Below are positions 1 through 12,358 of a DNA stretch of 64,000 nt, one piece after another. A model generated the notes under the pieces. That model made no database searches. It had not been told where the DNA came from and saw nothing but the letters and a program-made list of their open reading frames with translations. This DNA is from Apium graveolens. Taxonomy: Eukaryota > Streptophyta > Magnoliopsida > Apiales > Apiaceae. A program made the translations under genes and the position numbers. Positions within the stretch are counted from its first letter, which is position 1. Each line of letters opens with the position of its first letter. The stretch spans positions 60,391,956 to 60,455,955 of the forward strand of contig NC_133653.1 in the NCBI RefSeq assembly GCF_009905375.1, read 5' to 3'.

Positions 1-506
1 TTATTAAACTCTGTTACAATGTAGAACTGTCCTCTCTCAGTGATGAACAAATATCACGAGAGCTGCTAGGGTTATAATGAATAATATTCTCGATTATAAT
101 AACACTTATAGTGTAAACCCTATGTCTGTGTTTATATATTACACAGTTACAAGATAATCGCCAATTGATATGAAATATAATTCTGCTTCCTAAAATATAT
201 CAATCAGTTATCTTTTCTTCCAAGTATTCTATTCTTCATAGAATTCCTTCTTCATGCATATCTCTTCTTACGTTTGTCTTGATCTTCTTTCCTTTCAATC
301 AGCCTCCTTCCTTATCTGAAAGTTTTCTTAAGTCCTGATATTATCTCCTGATAAATATCTCCTGAACCTTAAGTACTGATAACTTAAGTTCTGTCTTCAG
401 TATAAGTGTTGATTTCCAGTTAAGTACTGATTTGTCCTGTTTAAGTAAGATCTGAAAAACTAAACACAAATCATATCAGACATGACACTATCAAATATAT
501 CTAACA
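1..506 (-). repeat. Inverted, left-truncated LTR of Copia-3-type Sirevirus
   Basis: Read on the minus strand this stretch starts TGTTAGATATATTTGA and follows the LTRs at 31265-31857 and 57429-58022, with some divergence and small indels. The outer LTR boundary (CTAACA on the plus strand) is at 506; the rest lies left of the window. It therefore belongs to a second copy of the Copia-3 family, inserted head-on into the 5' LTR of the neighbouring element. The next five bases, CCTAA at 507-511, would be the target duplication, but its partner is outside the window. Whether it is a solo LTR or part of a longer element cannot be seen. Confidence 0.88.
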
Positions 507-515
507 CCTAACAAG

Positions 516-526
516 TGGTATCAGAG
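516..526 (+). promoter_or_regulatory. Primer binding site of Copia-1 (initiator tRNA-Met)
   Basis: TGGTATCAGAG lies 2 bases after the LTR end CCTAACA. It is the usual plant copia site for priming minus-strand DNA synthesis with the 3' end of initiator tRNA-Met, and it fixes the LTR boundary. Confidence 0.9.
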
Positions 527-564
527 AAAAATCTGAAAGCAAGCAGATTAAAGATCTTGGAAGA

Positions 565-2942
565 ATGAATACACAGAAGCTTAGCAGTATCAAAATTCCT
601 ACAGTTGACAGATCTAACTACACACTATGGAAAAAGAAAATGATGTTGGTTATCTGGTTAGCCAATCCATTATACATTCAGATCCTCAAGAATGGGCCTT
701 CCACCCCAATGGTAAGAGTTGATGAATCTACCGATGGAGACATGGTCATTCCAGCACATTATGCTCCTAAAGATCCTTCAGAATATACTGAACCTGAAAA
801 AGAAAAAGTCTCTTTGGATAGTGGCTTGCAGCTGATCTTAATAGAGTCACTTAACAATGTAATGTAAAATAACATTGTCAACTATGACACGGCCAAACAG
901 ATCTGGGAGAACATAGAGATCCTATGTGAAGGAACAGAGGAAGTTAGGTCAAACCAAAGGAGGATTCTGGTTTCTCAGTATGGGGGGTTTATGGCTAAAC
1001 CAAAAGAAGGAATTACTGAAGTTTTGGAAAGGTTCAATAAATTGATAAATGACTTGTAGCTACATGATAAATATTATGAAGCTGAGGAGGTTAACCTAAA
1101 ATTCCTGCTAGCTCTTCCTGACCATCTTGAACAGAAAATATCAGCCATTAGAGAAGGAAGAAATTTAAGTAGAATGACTTTGGAAGTTCTATATGGAATC
1201 TTGAAAACTTATGAACTCGAAATGCTGCAAAGAAAGTCATTGAAAACACATCATGGTCATGTTGTTGATGGTTCAAGTGCTTTGATTGTGAATGACAGAG
1301 ATGAAAGTGAAGATGAGCAAGATGATCAAGTTCCAAATGTTCAAGCTATGGAACAAAAGAACAAAGGACCTCAGAAGCAAGTTGTATTGAAGCAGGAGGA
1401 AGATGAATATTACATCTTGGATGAGCTTGATGAAATGGACCAATCCATGGCTTACTTGGCTAGGAAATTTTCCAACATAAGAGTCAAGAAGCCAAGGTTT
1501 TTCAAAGGCAATGGACAATCTTCCAACAACAATAATTGGAAAACAAAAGCTCAGTACAATTCAGCTAGCAAAGGTGGCTACAAAACATGATATGTGGATA
1601 TATCAAAGATAAGGTGCTTCAACTGTGATGAGTTGGGTCACTTTGCTACTGAATGCAGAAAGCCTAAAAAGGTGAAGAAGGATAAATCTTACTTGGAACC
1701 GAAAGCAAAGTATGAAGCTCTCTTGAAGAAGCAGTCTGGAAAAGACTATATTGCAGAAGAAAAAAGTTGGGATGACACTGATAATGATGATGAGGATGAA
1801 GAAGTTGAAAACTATGCATTAATAGCCTTTGAGCATGGAGAAGCATCCACTTCAAAATCAAAGGTACCAACTCTAACCACTATTGATTTAAATGCTAGTC
1901 AATATAAGGAGATTGTGGTAAAGATGAGTATGGAAATGTTTCACATACACACTTGCTTGGTAGCAGCTACTGAGGAAGTCAGTAGGCTAACAAAAGCTGA
2001 TGAGAAGCTTGAGAGTGAGAGGAAAAATATGGATCTACTGCTTGTGGAGCTTGAGTCAGTCAAAAAAGAAAATGAATATCTAAAGAACAAGCTCAAGTAT
2101 GCTACTGAGATAGAAGCTGTGTTGAGGGAAAAGCTAGAGAAGAATGAAGTGAAACTAAAATCATTCAGAAATACATCTCAGTTAGTTGGGCAGTACCCTG
2201 AGAAAAACAAGCCATGTGCTAGCATAGATATTGGCTTGGATTATGATGCATTGAACAACAACAGGAAAGTTGAAAGTGATAAGGGAAAAGCAGCTGTAAG
2301 TGAAGATGTCCCAGCTGTGCTGAGAAAGGTTGGTTCACCCATGTTCAAAGCATGTGAAGTAGATTTCAGTGAAGAAGAGTTGATCATAAAGTAAAAAATT
2401 GATGATGAAGACAATGAGAAGAAAAATAGGGAAACAACTCCAACTTCCAAAGCTGAAAAGAAGCCCATGGTCAACCAAGATTCTGAGACATCTGTCAAGG
2501 GAGTAAAAACTGAAGATGCAAGAAAGAAGAAGAAGAATAGAAATGGGAAGATTGGGATAAACAAGAGCAACAATGTTTATGTTGCATATGCTCCAAGAAA
2601 ACAATGTCAAAAATTTGGCTCTATGAATCATCTAACTCACCTTTGCAAAAAGGTTGTTAGTAAGCCAGGAATGGGAGCATGCAAGTATAATGAAGCAAAA
2701 ACTGAAGATCCCTACTTATTATGTAACAAGTTTGATTGCATACCTTTAACATGAAAGTAATAACAAGTTGCCACAAGCTGAGAGTTGATCTTAAGGAAAT
2801 CAATATTGAGTCTTCAGCCAAAAAGGAAAATGCATATCATTCAATGAATTCTATTCTTTCTGAAGTATCAAACTCTACCTCTATCAAATCTGTTAACAAG
2901 AGAATAGTACCCAACACTTCTTGGGTTGCTAAATACACATAA
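565..2942 (+). pseudogene. gag: Copia-1 gag, broken
   Basis: The ATG at 565 opens a copia gag (N-terminal motif YTLWKKKM; later FLLALPDHLEQK) that would form the nucleocapsid particle. One reading frame runs to about 2750 but is cut by stops at 865, near 1057, at 1588 and at 2392; the frame then shifts before 2736. A CCHC zinc knuckle (CFNCDELGHFATEC) lies at 1615-1656. A second knuckle near 2600 has lost one cysteine (CQKFGSMNHLTHLC). Acidic, lysine-rich and coiled-coil-like stretches follow the first knuckle, as in Sirevirus gag. A TAA at 2940 separates gag from protease at the place where Copia-3 also has stops. Confidence 0.85.
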
Positions 2943-3340
2943 ATTCATTGTGTTCAGGGCAAAAGAAAGAAATTCATATGGATCATAGACAGTAGATGCT
3001 CAAGACATATGACAGGTGATATGGTCTTGCTATCACAGTTTGAGGAAAAGGCTGGCCCATTAGTGACTTTTGGAGACAACAGTAAAGGTTTTACAATGGG
3101 ATATGACAAATTGATTTCTGAAAATATTATCATTGAAGATGTAGCACTGGTAGATGGACTTGAAGTGAATCTCCTTAGTGTTAGTCAATTTGCAGAAAAA
3201 GGATTCAAGGTCTCATTTGACAAAGGAGAATACATTTTTATTAGCAAAAAGACTGGTGAAGTTGCTCTGAAAGGAGCAAGGAAAGGAAGATTATTTGTTG
3301 CAGACTTGGACTCAGCAACTGAGGATGGAATTTGTTGCTT
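2943..3340 (+). pseudogene. pro: Copia-1 aspartic protease, active site altered
   Basis: This region matches the retropepsin-like protease that cleaves the copia polyprotein: a short hydrophobic lead (FIWIID), the active-site block, then LVTFGDNSKG and LLSVSQF. The expected Asp-Ser-Gly reads Asp-Ser-Arg at 2988-2996, which should abolish catalysis because the glycine is part of the catalytic loop in the family. It is in frame with the end of gag after the TAA at 2940. It leads into the integrase zinc-binding region without a boundary. Confidence 0.85.
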
Positions 3341-4308
3341 CTACCCCAAGGCATCTGTAAAGAAAAACAAGCTATTGCTCAAGAATCTATCTCACTTAAA
3401 TTTCAAGGCAATCAACACTCTAGTCAAAAAAGAGTTAGTGAGAGACATGCCTAATCTGAAGTTTGCTCAAGATGAAGTCTCTGATGCTTGTCAGAAAGGA
3501 AAAATGAAAATATCAATTCATAAGAGTAAAACATGTGAATTTTATAAGTGCACCTTTGCAACTTATTCACATGGACTTATTTGGACCAGTTAATGTCCTA
3601 TCAATTTCAAGAAAGAGATATGCACTTGTGATGGTGGATGACTACTCAAGATACACATGTGTAGAATTTATGCACTCCAAATATGAGACTCCACACATCA
3701 TAATTGAGCATATCAAGAAGATTGAGAAGCAGGCTGAAGATCATAATTGTGTGAAAAGATTGAGGAGTGATAATGGAACAGAATTCAGGAATGCAACCTT
3801 AAATGAATTTTGCAAAGACAAGGGCATTGTTCAAGAATTGTCAGCTACTAGAACACCTCAGAAAAATGGGGTAGTTGAGAGAAAGAATAGAACACTAGTA
3901 GAGGCTTCTAGAACAATGCTGCAAGATGTAAAGTTGCCAACAAGTTTTTGGGAATAAGCTGTGAACACTGCATGCTACACTCAAAACATATATCTTATTA
4001 ACAAGAACCTTGGCAAGTCACCCTACTCAATCCTGTCTAAAAGAAAGCCTACTGTAAAGTATCTTCATGTGTTTGGAAGCAAGTGTTATGTTTTGAAGGA
4101 AAACTCTAAATATGTGGGGAAAATTGACTCTAAAGTTTTTGAGGCAATTTTTTTGGGATATTCATTGGAGAGAACTGCATATAAAGTCTATGTGATTGAA
4201 CAAAAGAAGATTATGGAAAGCACATATGTTACTTTTGATGATGAAAAATGTCCATCCTTGGAATGCCTTAGTGAAAATGAAGCAGATACCCTAAAGTTTC
4301 AGAGTTGA
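3341..4308 (+). pseudogene. int: Copia-1 integrase, broken
   Basis: The GAG-pre-integrase zinc region (about 3360-3530) has lost several ligands: the first His is missing before LSHLNF, and the cysteine pair reads SDAC. A frameshift near 3570 leads into the rve catalytic core with all three acidic positions visible: Asp in MDLFGP (3574), Asp in RSDNGTEF (3769) and Glu in VERKNRT (3877). A TAA at 3955 replaces the codon after SFWE. The C-terminal part (HVFGSKCYV, FLGYS, VTFDDE) continues to 4308. The enzyme would have inserted the cDNA into the genome, but this copy cannot encode it intact. Confidence 0.88.
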
Positions 4309-4327
4309 TGAAGAGTCTACTGAATAA

Positions 4328-6100
4328 GTGAGTCATGAGAATGGAAGCATATTTCAAATAACTGAATTTGATAGCACAAACTCAGGGGGAGAAAGAGGAG
4401 AAAATTTTGAAAGTCATGCCAATGATGAAGAAGAAGTAGAAAACTCAAGTCAACAAACTCACACAAGGAAATGGGATAGAAGTCACAATGCAGATGCAAT
4501 TATTAGTGATCCCAATGCCGGAGTAAGGACTAGAAGTGCAACTACAAATGAATGCTTTCATGCATGTTTTCTTTCACAAGTTGAGCCAAAGAAAACTGAA
4601 GAAGATCTACTTGATCCTGATTGGATATCTGCCATGCAAGAAGAGCTAAATCAGTTTGAAAGGAACAATGTTTGGAAATTGGTTTCTGCACCAAAGAACA
4701 TGAGTATAATTAGAACAAAGTGGTTTTCAGGAACAAAATGGAACTTTTACCAGAAACAAAGCAAGGTTGGTTGCAAAAAGCTACTCACAGGAGGAAGAAA
4801 TTGACTATGATGAAACATTTGCTCCAGTTGCAAGACTTGAAGCAATTAGGAATTTTCTTGCATTTGCTACACATTCAGATTTTAAAGTATATCAAATGGA
4901 TGTCAAGAGTGATTTCCTAAATGGTGAGTTAGAAGAAGAAGTTTATTTGCCACAACCACCTGGATTTGAAGATCCAGAATTTCCAAATTTTTTATACAAG
5001 TTACTCAAGGCTCTCAATGGACTAAAACAAACACCTAGAGCTTGGTATGACACACTATCAGAATTCTTGATTAAGCATGGATTCACTAGAGGAACAATAG
5101 ACAAGACTCTCTTATACAAAAAGCATGGTGATGATATGATCCTAGTTCATATTTATGTGGATGATATTATCTTTGGTTCTACAAATGAGAAGCTTTGTCA
5201 AAGATTCTCTAAGATTATGCAGAGTGAATATGAAATGAGTATGATGGGGGAACTGAGTTACTTTCTTGGACTTCAAGTCAATCAAAGAAGTAATGGAATC
5301 TTCATCAGCCAAACTAAGTATGTCAAAGATTTATTAAAAAAGTTTGGTATGGTTGATTGTTCACCTGCATCTATACCTATGTCTACAACTACAAAGTTGG
5401 ATGAAGATAAAAAGGGAAAAAGTGTAGATATTTCAAGCTATAGAGGAATCATTGGATCTTTGTTGTACTTAACTGCAAGTAGACCAGACATCATGTTTGA
5501 TATATGTCTGTGTGCAAGATTTCAAGCCAATCCAAAGGAATCACATTTGATGGCTGTGAAGAGGATTCTCAGATACTTGAAGGGACTCCAAACTTGGGAT
5601 TATGGTATCCTAAGGGAACTGGTTTTGAAGCTATTGGATACATAGATGCAGATTTTGCTGGATGCAGGGTTGACAGAAAGAGCACTAGTGGAAGCTGTCA
5701 GTTTCTTGGACAAAGACTTGCATCCTGGTATAGTAAGAAATAACAATCTGTGTCAACTTCCACAGCTGAGGCTAAATACATAGCTGCTGGAAGTTGCTGT
5801 GCTCAAGTGCTTTGGATTAGAAATCAGCTAATGGACTATTGCTTAGCATTACACAAAATTGCAATTATGTGTGACAATACTAGTGCTATATTTATTGTGG
5901 CTAATCCAGTTAATCACTCTAGAACATAACACATTGATGTAAGGTATTATTTTATTAGAGAACATGCTGCAAATGGTACCATTGAGCTCATTTTTGTTCC
6001 AACTGAAAAATAATTAGCTAACATTTTTCCTAAACCTTTGGATGAAGCAACTTTCACTAGACTTGTAGGTGAAATTGGTATGTTAAATCCTTCATCATAA
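4328..6100 (+). pseudogene. pol: Copia-1 reverse transcriptase and RNase H, broken
   Basis: RT starts in one frame (WISAMQEELNQFERNNVW) and is shifted near 4730-4770, within the stretch that normally reads GTKWVFRNK, into the frame holding the rest. The catalytic motif YVDDIIFGS is intact at 5154. Conserved blocks [14 protein letters not shown] and SRPDIM follow. A further frameshift near 5590-5640 moves to RNase H (DADFAGC, STSGSCQFLG). A TAA at 5741, another near 5927 and one near 6010 interrupt the tail, which ends with the conserved copia terminus around FTRLVGEIGML, stop at 6098-6100. A PPT-like AGGGGGAGA occurs in the linker at about 4383. Confidence 0.88.
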
Positions 6101-6980
6101 GGCAAGAAATCAGCTAATGTTTTGCAGCAGATTAGTTTCTAGTAAATCAAAATTAATTTGATTTAATTGGAAATTAACTGGAATATGAATTATAAATATT
6201 TCAAAAATCTCTGCATATTTTTATAAAAAAATTCAAAATTTAGTTTGGAATTTTTCAATTCTAAGAAACTGTCTAAATGTTGATTTGCATTTTCACTATA
6301 TAAAATTAGCACAAGGAAGAATCAAAGTGATCAAAAGTATATAGAGAACTGAGTTCTCGATAAGTCTAATTGACTTATCCACAAGTCATTTTAAGACTTC
6401 TCGAGTGAGTTCTCGACAAATCAATTTTTGACTTCTCAAGGGACTTCTCGATAAGCTTTTTTATGACTTATCGATAAGTCATTGTAGAGTTCTCTATAAG
6501 TGTTAACTCACAGAGTTATCTACAAGTATAATTTTAGACTTATAAATAACTCAGAACTGAGATAGTTTAATCTAATAAATTATCTTGGTTAAATACTTTT
6601 GAAAATTTTATTCTGATTTTATTTTGATTTATTCAAATAAAAATTAGAAATAAATCAGTCCATTTAGGACAAACTAAGTATTTACTAGACATCTTGACAA
6701 GTCAGTTTTAGTTCTCTAAAAGAGTAAATTAAAATGACTTATCGATATATAATTCACTTTTCAAAATGACTTCTCGATAAGCAAATTCCAAACGTTTATT
6801 TTTGAGTTCTCGATAAGTCATTTGCTTTTACTATAAATACTCAGACATCTCGACATACACATCCTTACGCCTTCGAGAACTCTAAGTGACCTAGGATTTT
6901 CAAATCTAAACTGATTTCTCTCTCGTTTTGAACTCTTTCTCTTCAATTTTTCTTACCCACTAAACTTCATACTCTTCACA
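6101..6980 (+). promoter_or_regulatory. Copia-1 pol-to-aORF spacer with repeated oligomer and TATA box
   Basis: No gene is seen here. From about 6350 to 6860 a short oligomer of the form TCTCGATAAGTCA is repeated many times on both strands, including a perfect 20-bp palindrome at 6463-6482 centred on ATCGAT. The same oligomer fills this element's own LTR (12235-12340 and 20805-21130). A TATA box (TATAAATA at 6832-6839) lies about 142 nt before the ATG of the additional ORF, followed by a pyrimidine-rich leader. I infer an internal promoter for a downstream transcript. Confidence 0.6.
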
Positions 6981-9900
6981 ATGGCATCAAACACTATTGT
7001 ACCCTTTATCCCAAAAGAAACCAACTTTCTTTCATTTCTAGATGCAAATCAAGCTCCTGAAGATTTCAAAAGCTTTGTGAAGTTTCTGTCTGAAATTTAC
7101 TTTGTGGGGGCTCTTACTTCTAATCCTGTACTCTACTTGGATGTTTTAAGGGATTTCTGGACTACAGTAGTGACAAGAACAGTGGTGCATGAGAATCGGG
7201 CTGCATCAATTGTGATAAATTGTACAATCAAGGGCCAACAGGTGGAGATCTCTGAGAATGATGTCAACATGGATTTAAACATACCTACTGACAAGCTGGT
7301 GGAGGCTCTAACTCAGGATAAGCATTATGTATACATGGACTTCATCAATTATTCTGAAAAGATTAATCTAGCAAGCATGAACAAAAAGAACCTGAGCAGG
7401 GAATGGTCTTTTCTCTTTGATTCAGTAATAGGAGCTTTCACTTGCAGAAAGTCTAGGTTTGACAACATTTCTAGTGTTGTCTGGAAGCTGGTCTACTCAA
7501 TGGCTCAAAACAAATAGATCAATGTAGGATACTACATCTTGAAGGAATTGAGCACCAGGCTAACAATGCCATTAGCATCAAGTGGTAAGGAAATATTTCT
7601 TGCTAGATTCATTATGCCTGCTTTAAACTATAAAATAAATGAAATACATATGATAGATGGTGTAGATAGATCATTAATAGGCAATTGTAAACAAGTGTCC
7701 AAAATTCTATTTGGATCACTATTTACAAAGAACAAGATAACTATAAGTCTCAAAATCACTCCATTCATGATGGAGAAGTTTAAGACTTACCCTTACCCCA
7801 TGCCTGACATGAGGTCAAATGCACAATCTAGTACAACAATGATCCCTGAACCTATGGAAGTACAAACACAGGAACACTAATAGGGAACTTCGAATGCTGA
7901 GACCCCTTTCTCTATATCAATAGCTGCTAGGAAACCAACCACTTCATCATTTCAAAAGGGTGAAGAGAGTAAAAAAAAGAGAAAGCAGGCACCCCTACCA
8001 ATTATCAATGAGAGTGGTGAGGATGACATACAGATAGAGTCAACCCTGGTCAAGAAACCAAAGAAGGCTAAAAACTTATAGTTGACCACTCAAGCCACCT
8101 CTGCATCCTCTCAAAAGGATGTAGTTGTAACACAGGGACAAAAACAGACTCTAGGGGCATCCTCTTAACAGGGTGTCTTTATTGAAAAGAGCACTCTCCC
8201 TAATGCACCATGTAAAGAGTCTGCACAACCATCACTTGAACAAATTCAAGTATATGGAATGAGAAATAAGGATGGCACACACAAGGAGAGCACATCCCTT
8301 GAAGCTCCCTCATCTATTCAGGGTAGCTGCCAACACTCAACACTAAAATTCAAACTCTTCTATCTAAAATTTCTTCTTCTTACAATGAGACACTTGAATC
8401 TAGTCCTCAAGTGTTTCCAACTTCAAGTGACATAGTTCACGAAATTGTGCTCACCACCCAGTCACCAAATCTAGATGGGGAGAGGCTACTAGCTGGGGTA
8501 GACCTTGATGACACCATCACGAATATTGGGGATTCATCAATTTTTACTGAAGACCCCATGGTAGTTACAGTTGCACCTTTATGTGCAAATCAGCCTTAAC
8601 AGACTGTAAGGTTTGAGGGTAGTACTCCTGAGGGGGAGCTATCTAAATCCTCTTCAATCAATTGGAGGTTCCTGTTACAGGAACAACTACCCTCACAACC
8701 CTAGCTGAAATTGCACTAACAATTGAGGCTAGGAGTTCAATTTCCAATGAACCTGCTTTGGGAGAGGTAAGAACATCACATTTATGTGACAATGCTGTAC
8801 AAGAAGCACAAGGGTTTGAGGCTGGTGCACATGAGAGTAACCCAGTCAAATCCCCTCCAATTCAACTGGAGGTTCCCACCACAAGTGGAGAACAATACAC
8901 TGTCACAACCACAATGCAAACTGTGAGTCAAACTATGACTCCTGTCACAGGTGGTTCTGCTATCCTATCACCTTCACACCCAACTAATAAACCTTCCACC
9001 TCTCAACTACAAGCACCTCATCTCATTTCCCAATGGTTATAAGAAACAACAACTCAACCCTCCTCTATTGATGATCTAGTGATTGATCAACTTAATGGCC
9101 TTGCACACATATCACAACAGCTTCTCATATCCAACATGTCAAACCAAGACTACCAGGCCGTCATGTTTTCCTACCAGACAGATGTTGAAGCTCAACAAGC
9201 CAAGATTGTTAATGAAGCTGGTCAGGATGCAAATTGTGATGCATGCTGGACAAGGAATTTTTAATTGAAACGGATGCTGTATTAGCTCAGTTCAGGGAGG
9301 AATGCCTAACTATCTTGGGGAATAATGCCAGATCCTTATCTCCTCAAGAAGTTTATGATGCAGTCAATGAAGTATACAAAACTCAAATCAAAGCTTTCCA
9401 TAACTTTGGAAAAACACTTCAAATTACTTTGACTAGTTATCAGGATAAAATCATGAAGATGCTTAGAGAAAAGATGGACCAAATCATCCATTCACAAATA
9501 GAGAAAAAAAATAAATTCCAAAAATTTGCTGATCAAATGGACAGATATGATCAAAGTGGAGTGGACTCAAGTGTCAAGAATCTTAAAACCTCATTTGTAG
9601 TTTTGCACAACTAAGTCCAGGACCATATCACTCACTCCAATGACACAAGACTAAAGCTAGATCAGATGCACTCTAGCAGATACACTCCTTCAACCTTGCT
9701 CATGGAAGAAATTAAAAAGGCTGTGCATGATACTTTTGGGGCCTCTACTTCCTCCACATCGCAATCCTTATCTAACCTTCAAATTCAAGAACTTCAATAG
9801 CAGGTGTCTTCTCTCCAAACTTCCAATGACTCACTCAGTGCACAAGTACATGATCTCACATCCTTGGTGCAAATTCAACAAACAAATATCAAAACCATGG

Positions 9901-11792
9901 TGGACTCTCACAAGCATCTCCAAATACGGAATACTGTGGCTTTGGGAGTCATCATGGGGAAGCTCAATATACCATTGCTCTCATTTCCTGAAGATGTAAG
10001 GCCAGAAATATCAACTCCCCTAATCATTCCTGTTAACAAGCCTAAGGGGGAGATAGAAGCTAGGATTCAACAATCCAAGGATGCTGGTAAATCTAAGGAG
10101 CCTATCACATCAACTCAGCATGGCCAAAGTTCTTCACAAGCTCAAACATTCAAAGATGTGGGAAAAGACAGACTCAACAAGGTTGCAGAAGGACCAAATC
10201 AAGATCAAGAATTCAGTGAACTTCTTGCAGTCCTGATGATGTCTCTTCAAAACAACTACATCACTTACAAAAGAGCATTGGCCAAGAACATCAACTTCAT
10301 TAGGGCAGTGGTTGTCAAAATTGATAATTATTTGGAGGAAAGGATTGTTGTAAATACCAATGATGGTGGTGTGGACAGATGTCTCCAGGTGTCTCTTCCA
10401 AATCTCAAAACCTTAAGAGCATCTGAGCTGGATATAATGATTGACAAAGTAAATCTAGTTATTTCAGAGGATACCCAGCTGCTGAAAGAGCTAAAAAATG
10501 CACAGATAGCAGCTTTTCCTGAAGCTTATCTATATCCAAATAAAGAGGTGGCCTATATGTGTCCAACAACTAAACAATACAAACAGCTCATTATTCCCAG
10601 AAACTGTGTCAAATCAAATATGAGGCTGATCATGACTCTTGAGTCTGATCTAAAGTACAAAAGGAACAAGAAGGATGAGGAGATGACAAGGATTCTGGAA
10701 AGGTATCTACAAAATGCTGATACCATGTTGCCAGATCTAAAAATCAACAACTCAAAAGATGACAAGGATGATGATGAGCAGAAGCATGATGAGCAAAAAC
10801 CTTTTGGCTCAAATCCAAGTCAATCTTCAAGAGCAACTAGCAGCAACGACAGGAAGCAAGATGAAAAGAAAGGCGATGACAAGAAATGAGGAGAAGAAAG
10901 GAGAAGGAAGAAAAGGCAAGATGGCTTAGAACCACAAAAACAATCCCTACCAATCCAAATCAACCAAGCTCAACCCTCTAAGCCAACAAACTCAAATACC
11001 AAACCACCTCAAACCTCAAAGCCTAAATTCTTGTACAAACAAACTGCTAACACCCTTCTGAGAATACCAATCACCTCAAACCACATCTCTAAAGAAAATC
11101 TCAAACCTACCTTTTGTTAAGCTACCAACCAAACTTCATTACAAATCTGTTGGGAGAAAACCAAAGAAAATGCAAGTTATTGAGAGGGTCATCTGAAACA
11201 ATTTTAATCAAAGTGATTTTCTACCTCTAAACTGGTGTATTTCATATAAAGACTACTTTCAACAATTAGCTGAAGAAATGGTCAGAGTTTGGGATATCAT
11301 TAAGGGAGGTAAGAATCTACTATCAGGATGGAACCTTCATATTTCTCGGCAAAAGCTTAATGGACACATTTTCACCCACAGAGATCAAAAGAGTGATAAA
11401 CTTACTGAAGGATAAGGATTCTGCAAATAAGGCATGGAGATTTGTTTTGGCTGAATGGTTGGTAGATTGGGAAGAAAGAAGAACAAGAAACAAGGCTGAA
11501 AGTGAGGAGAGGAAAATAAAGTATATTGAGGAGATAGACATATATATATAAAAATCTGAAGATCTCAAGGTAATGGAGATGAGCAGAGTTACCAAGGATG
11601 GACGATTTCTAAATATCAAGGCTGGCAGATTCTCAAGAATTAGAGTTGGTTTCTTGGACAGTTATTCCATTAGCTGATAAACTCAAACTTGTAGAAGCTC
11701 TAAGAGGGATCCCTATCATAGATGAACTAGAAAATCTTGTAAAGCTAAAGGACCTCATAAGAAAAGAAACAAGAGATAAGAAGTTTGATTAA
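6981..11792 (+). pseudogene. Copia-1 additional 3' ORF (aORF), broken
   Basis: This is a very long reading path after pol, opening at ATG 6981 (CACAATGGCA context) and closing with TAA at 11790. The N-terminal third resembles the Copia-3 aORF: both have a short FW block (DFWTT here, TFWRT there) and a REWSF(L/F)FD block. The middle is Ser/Thr/Pro-rich and low in complexity. The C-terminal part (about 9243-10889) is predicted to be charged and coiled-coil-like and ends in Asp/Lys-rich tracts. Stops at 7515 and 7878 and several frameshifts between 8000 and 9250 break it. I see no signal peptide or clear membrane segment, so the envelope label sometimes used for such ORFs is not supported. Function unknown. 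Confidence 0.7.
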
Positions 11793-11948
11793 TGAATGTA
11801 TTTGTTAAACTCAAGAAACTCTTTATGTATAAATGTTGTACTTCTGTCAATTTGTATGTAAAGTTTAATTGTTCATTGTAGCTTGGGGTTAGTCTTGTTA
11901 CCATGTATTAATTTGTAATAAGCAATCTTCTCACAAATTGGGGGAGAT
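11793..11948 (+). promoter_or_regulatory. Copia-1 3' untranslated stretch and polypurine tract
   Basis: A short AT-rich stretch after the aORF ends in TTGGGGGAGAT at 11939-11948, directly before the LTR start TGTTGTGC. The purine run primes plus-strand DNA synthesis in LTR retrotransposons. Confidence 0.85.
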
Positions 11949-12358
11949 TGTTGTGCAAGACATGCCTGTATTATAACAAGACTAAGTCAAATTTACAACC
12001 CTAAGTAAGTTATATGATAATTTAAGTTTGCATTTTGTATTATATCACTTAAGTTTGTAAAAGTGTAAATAGAATTAGACTGGGGTATTTTTCTGTAAAC
12101 AGACTCAAGCCTAAGAATAAACTCTGGAAGAAGATTATGAAGATCATGCCTCAGAGACATTGTGAAGAAGCTTGGAGTTGAATAAATCTGTTTTGGGAAA
12201 AACATTTTAAGTCAAGAAATCTACAAGTAACATATTAAGTCTTATAGAGAAGTCATTCGAGAACTCCAGAATGACTTATTCGACAAGTCAAGAAAAGCTT
12301 ATAGAGAAGTCTCAGAGATATCGACAAGCCAAATGAAGATATAAATATTGGAGATATC
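11949..12358 (+). repeat. Copia-1 3' LTR, left part
   Basis: It starts TGTTGTGCAAGAC after the polypurine tract and carries the TCTCGACAAGTCA-like oligomers from about 12235. It is cut at 12358 by the Athila-type insertion, whose target duplication ATATC is 12354-12358. The LTR resumes at 20800; the joined LTR would be about 1.3 kb. Confidence 0.88.
12354..12358. repeat. Target site duplication, left copy (ATATC)
   Basis: ATATC directly precedes the TG end of the Athila-type element and is repeated exactly at 20800-20804. Confidence 0.93.
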
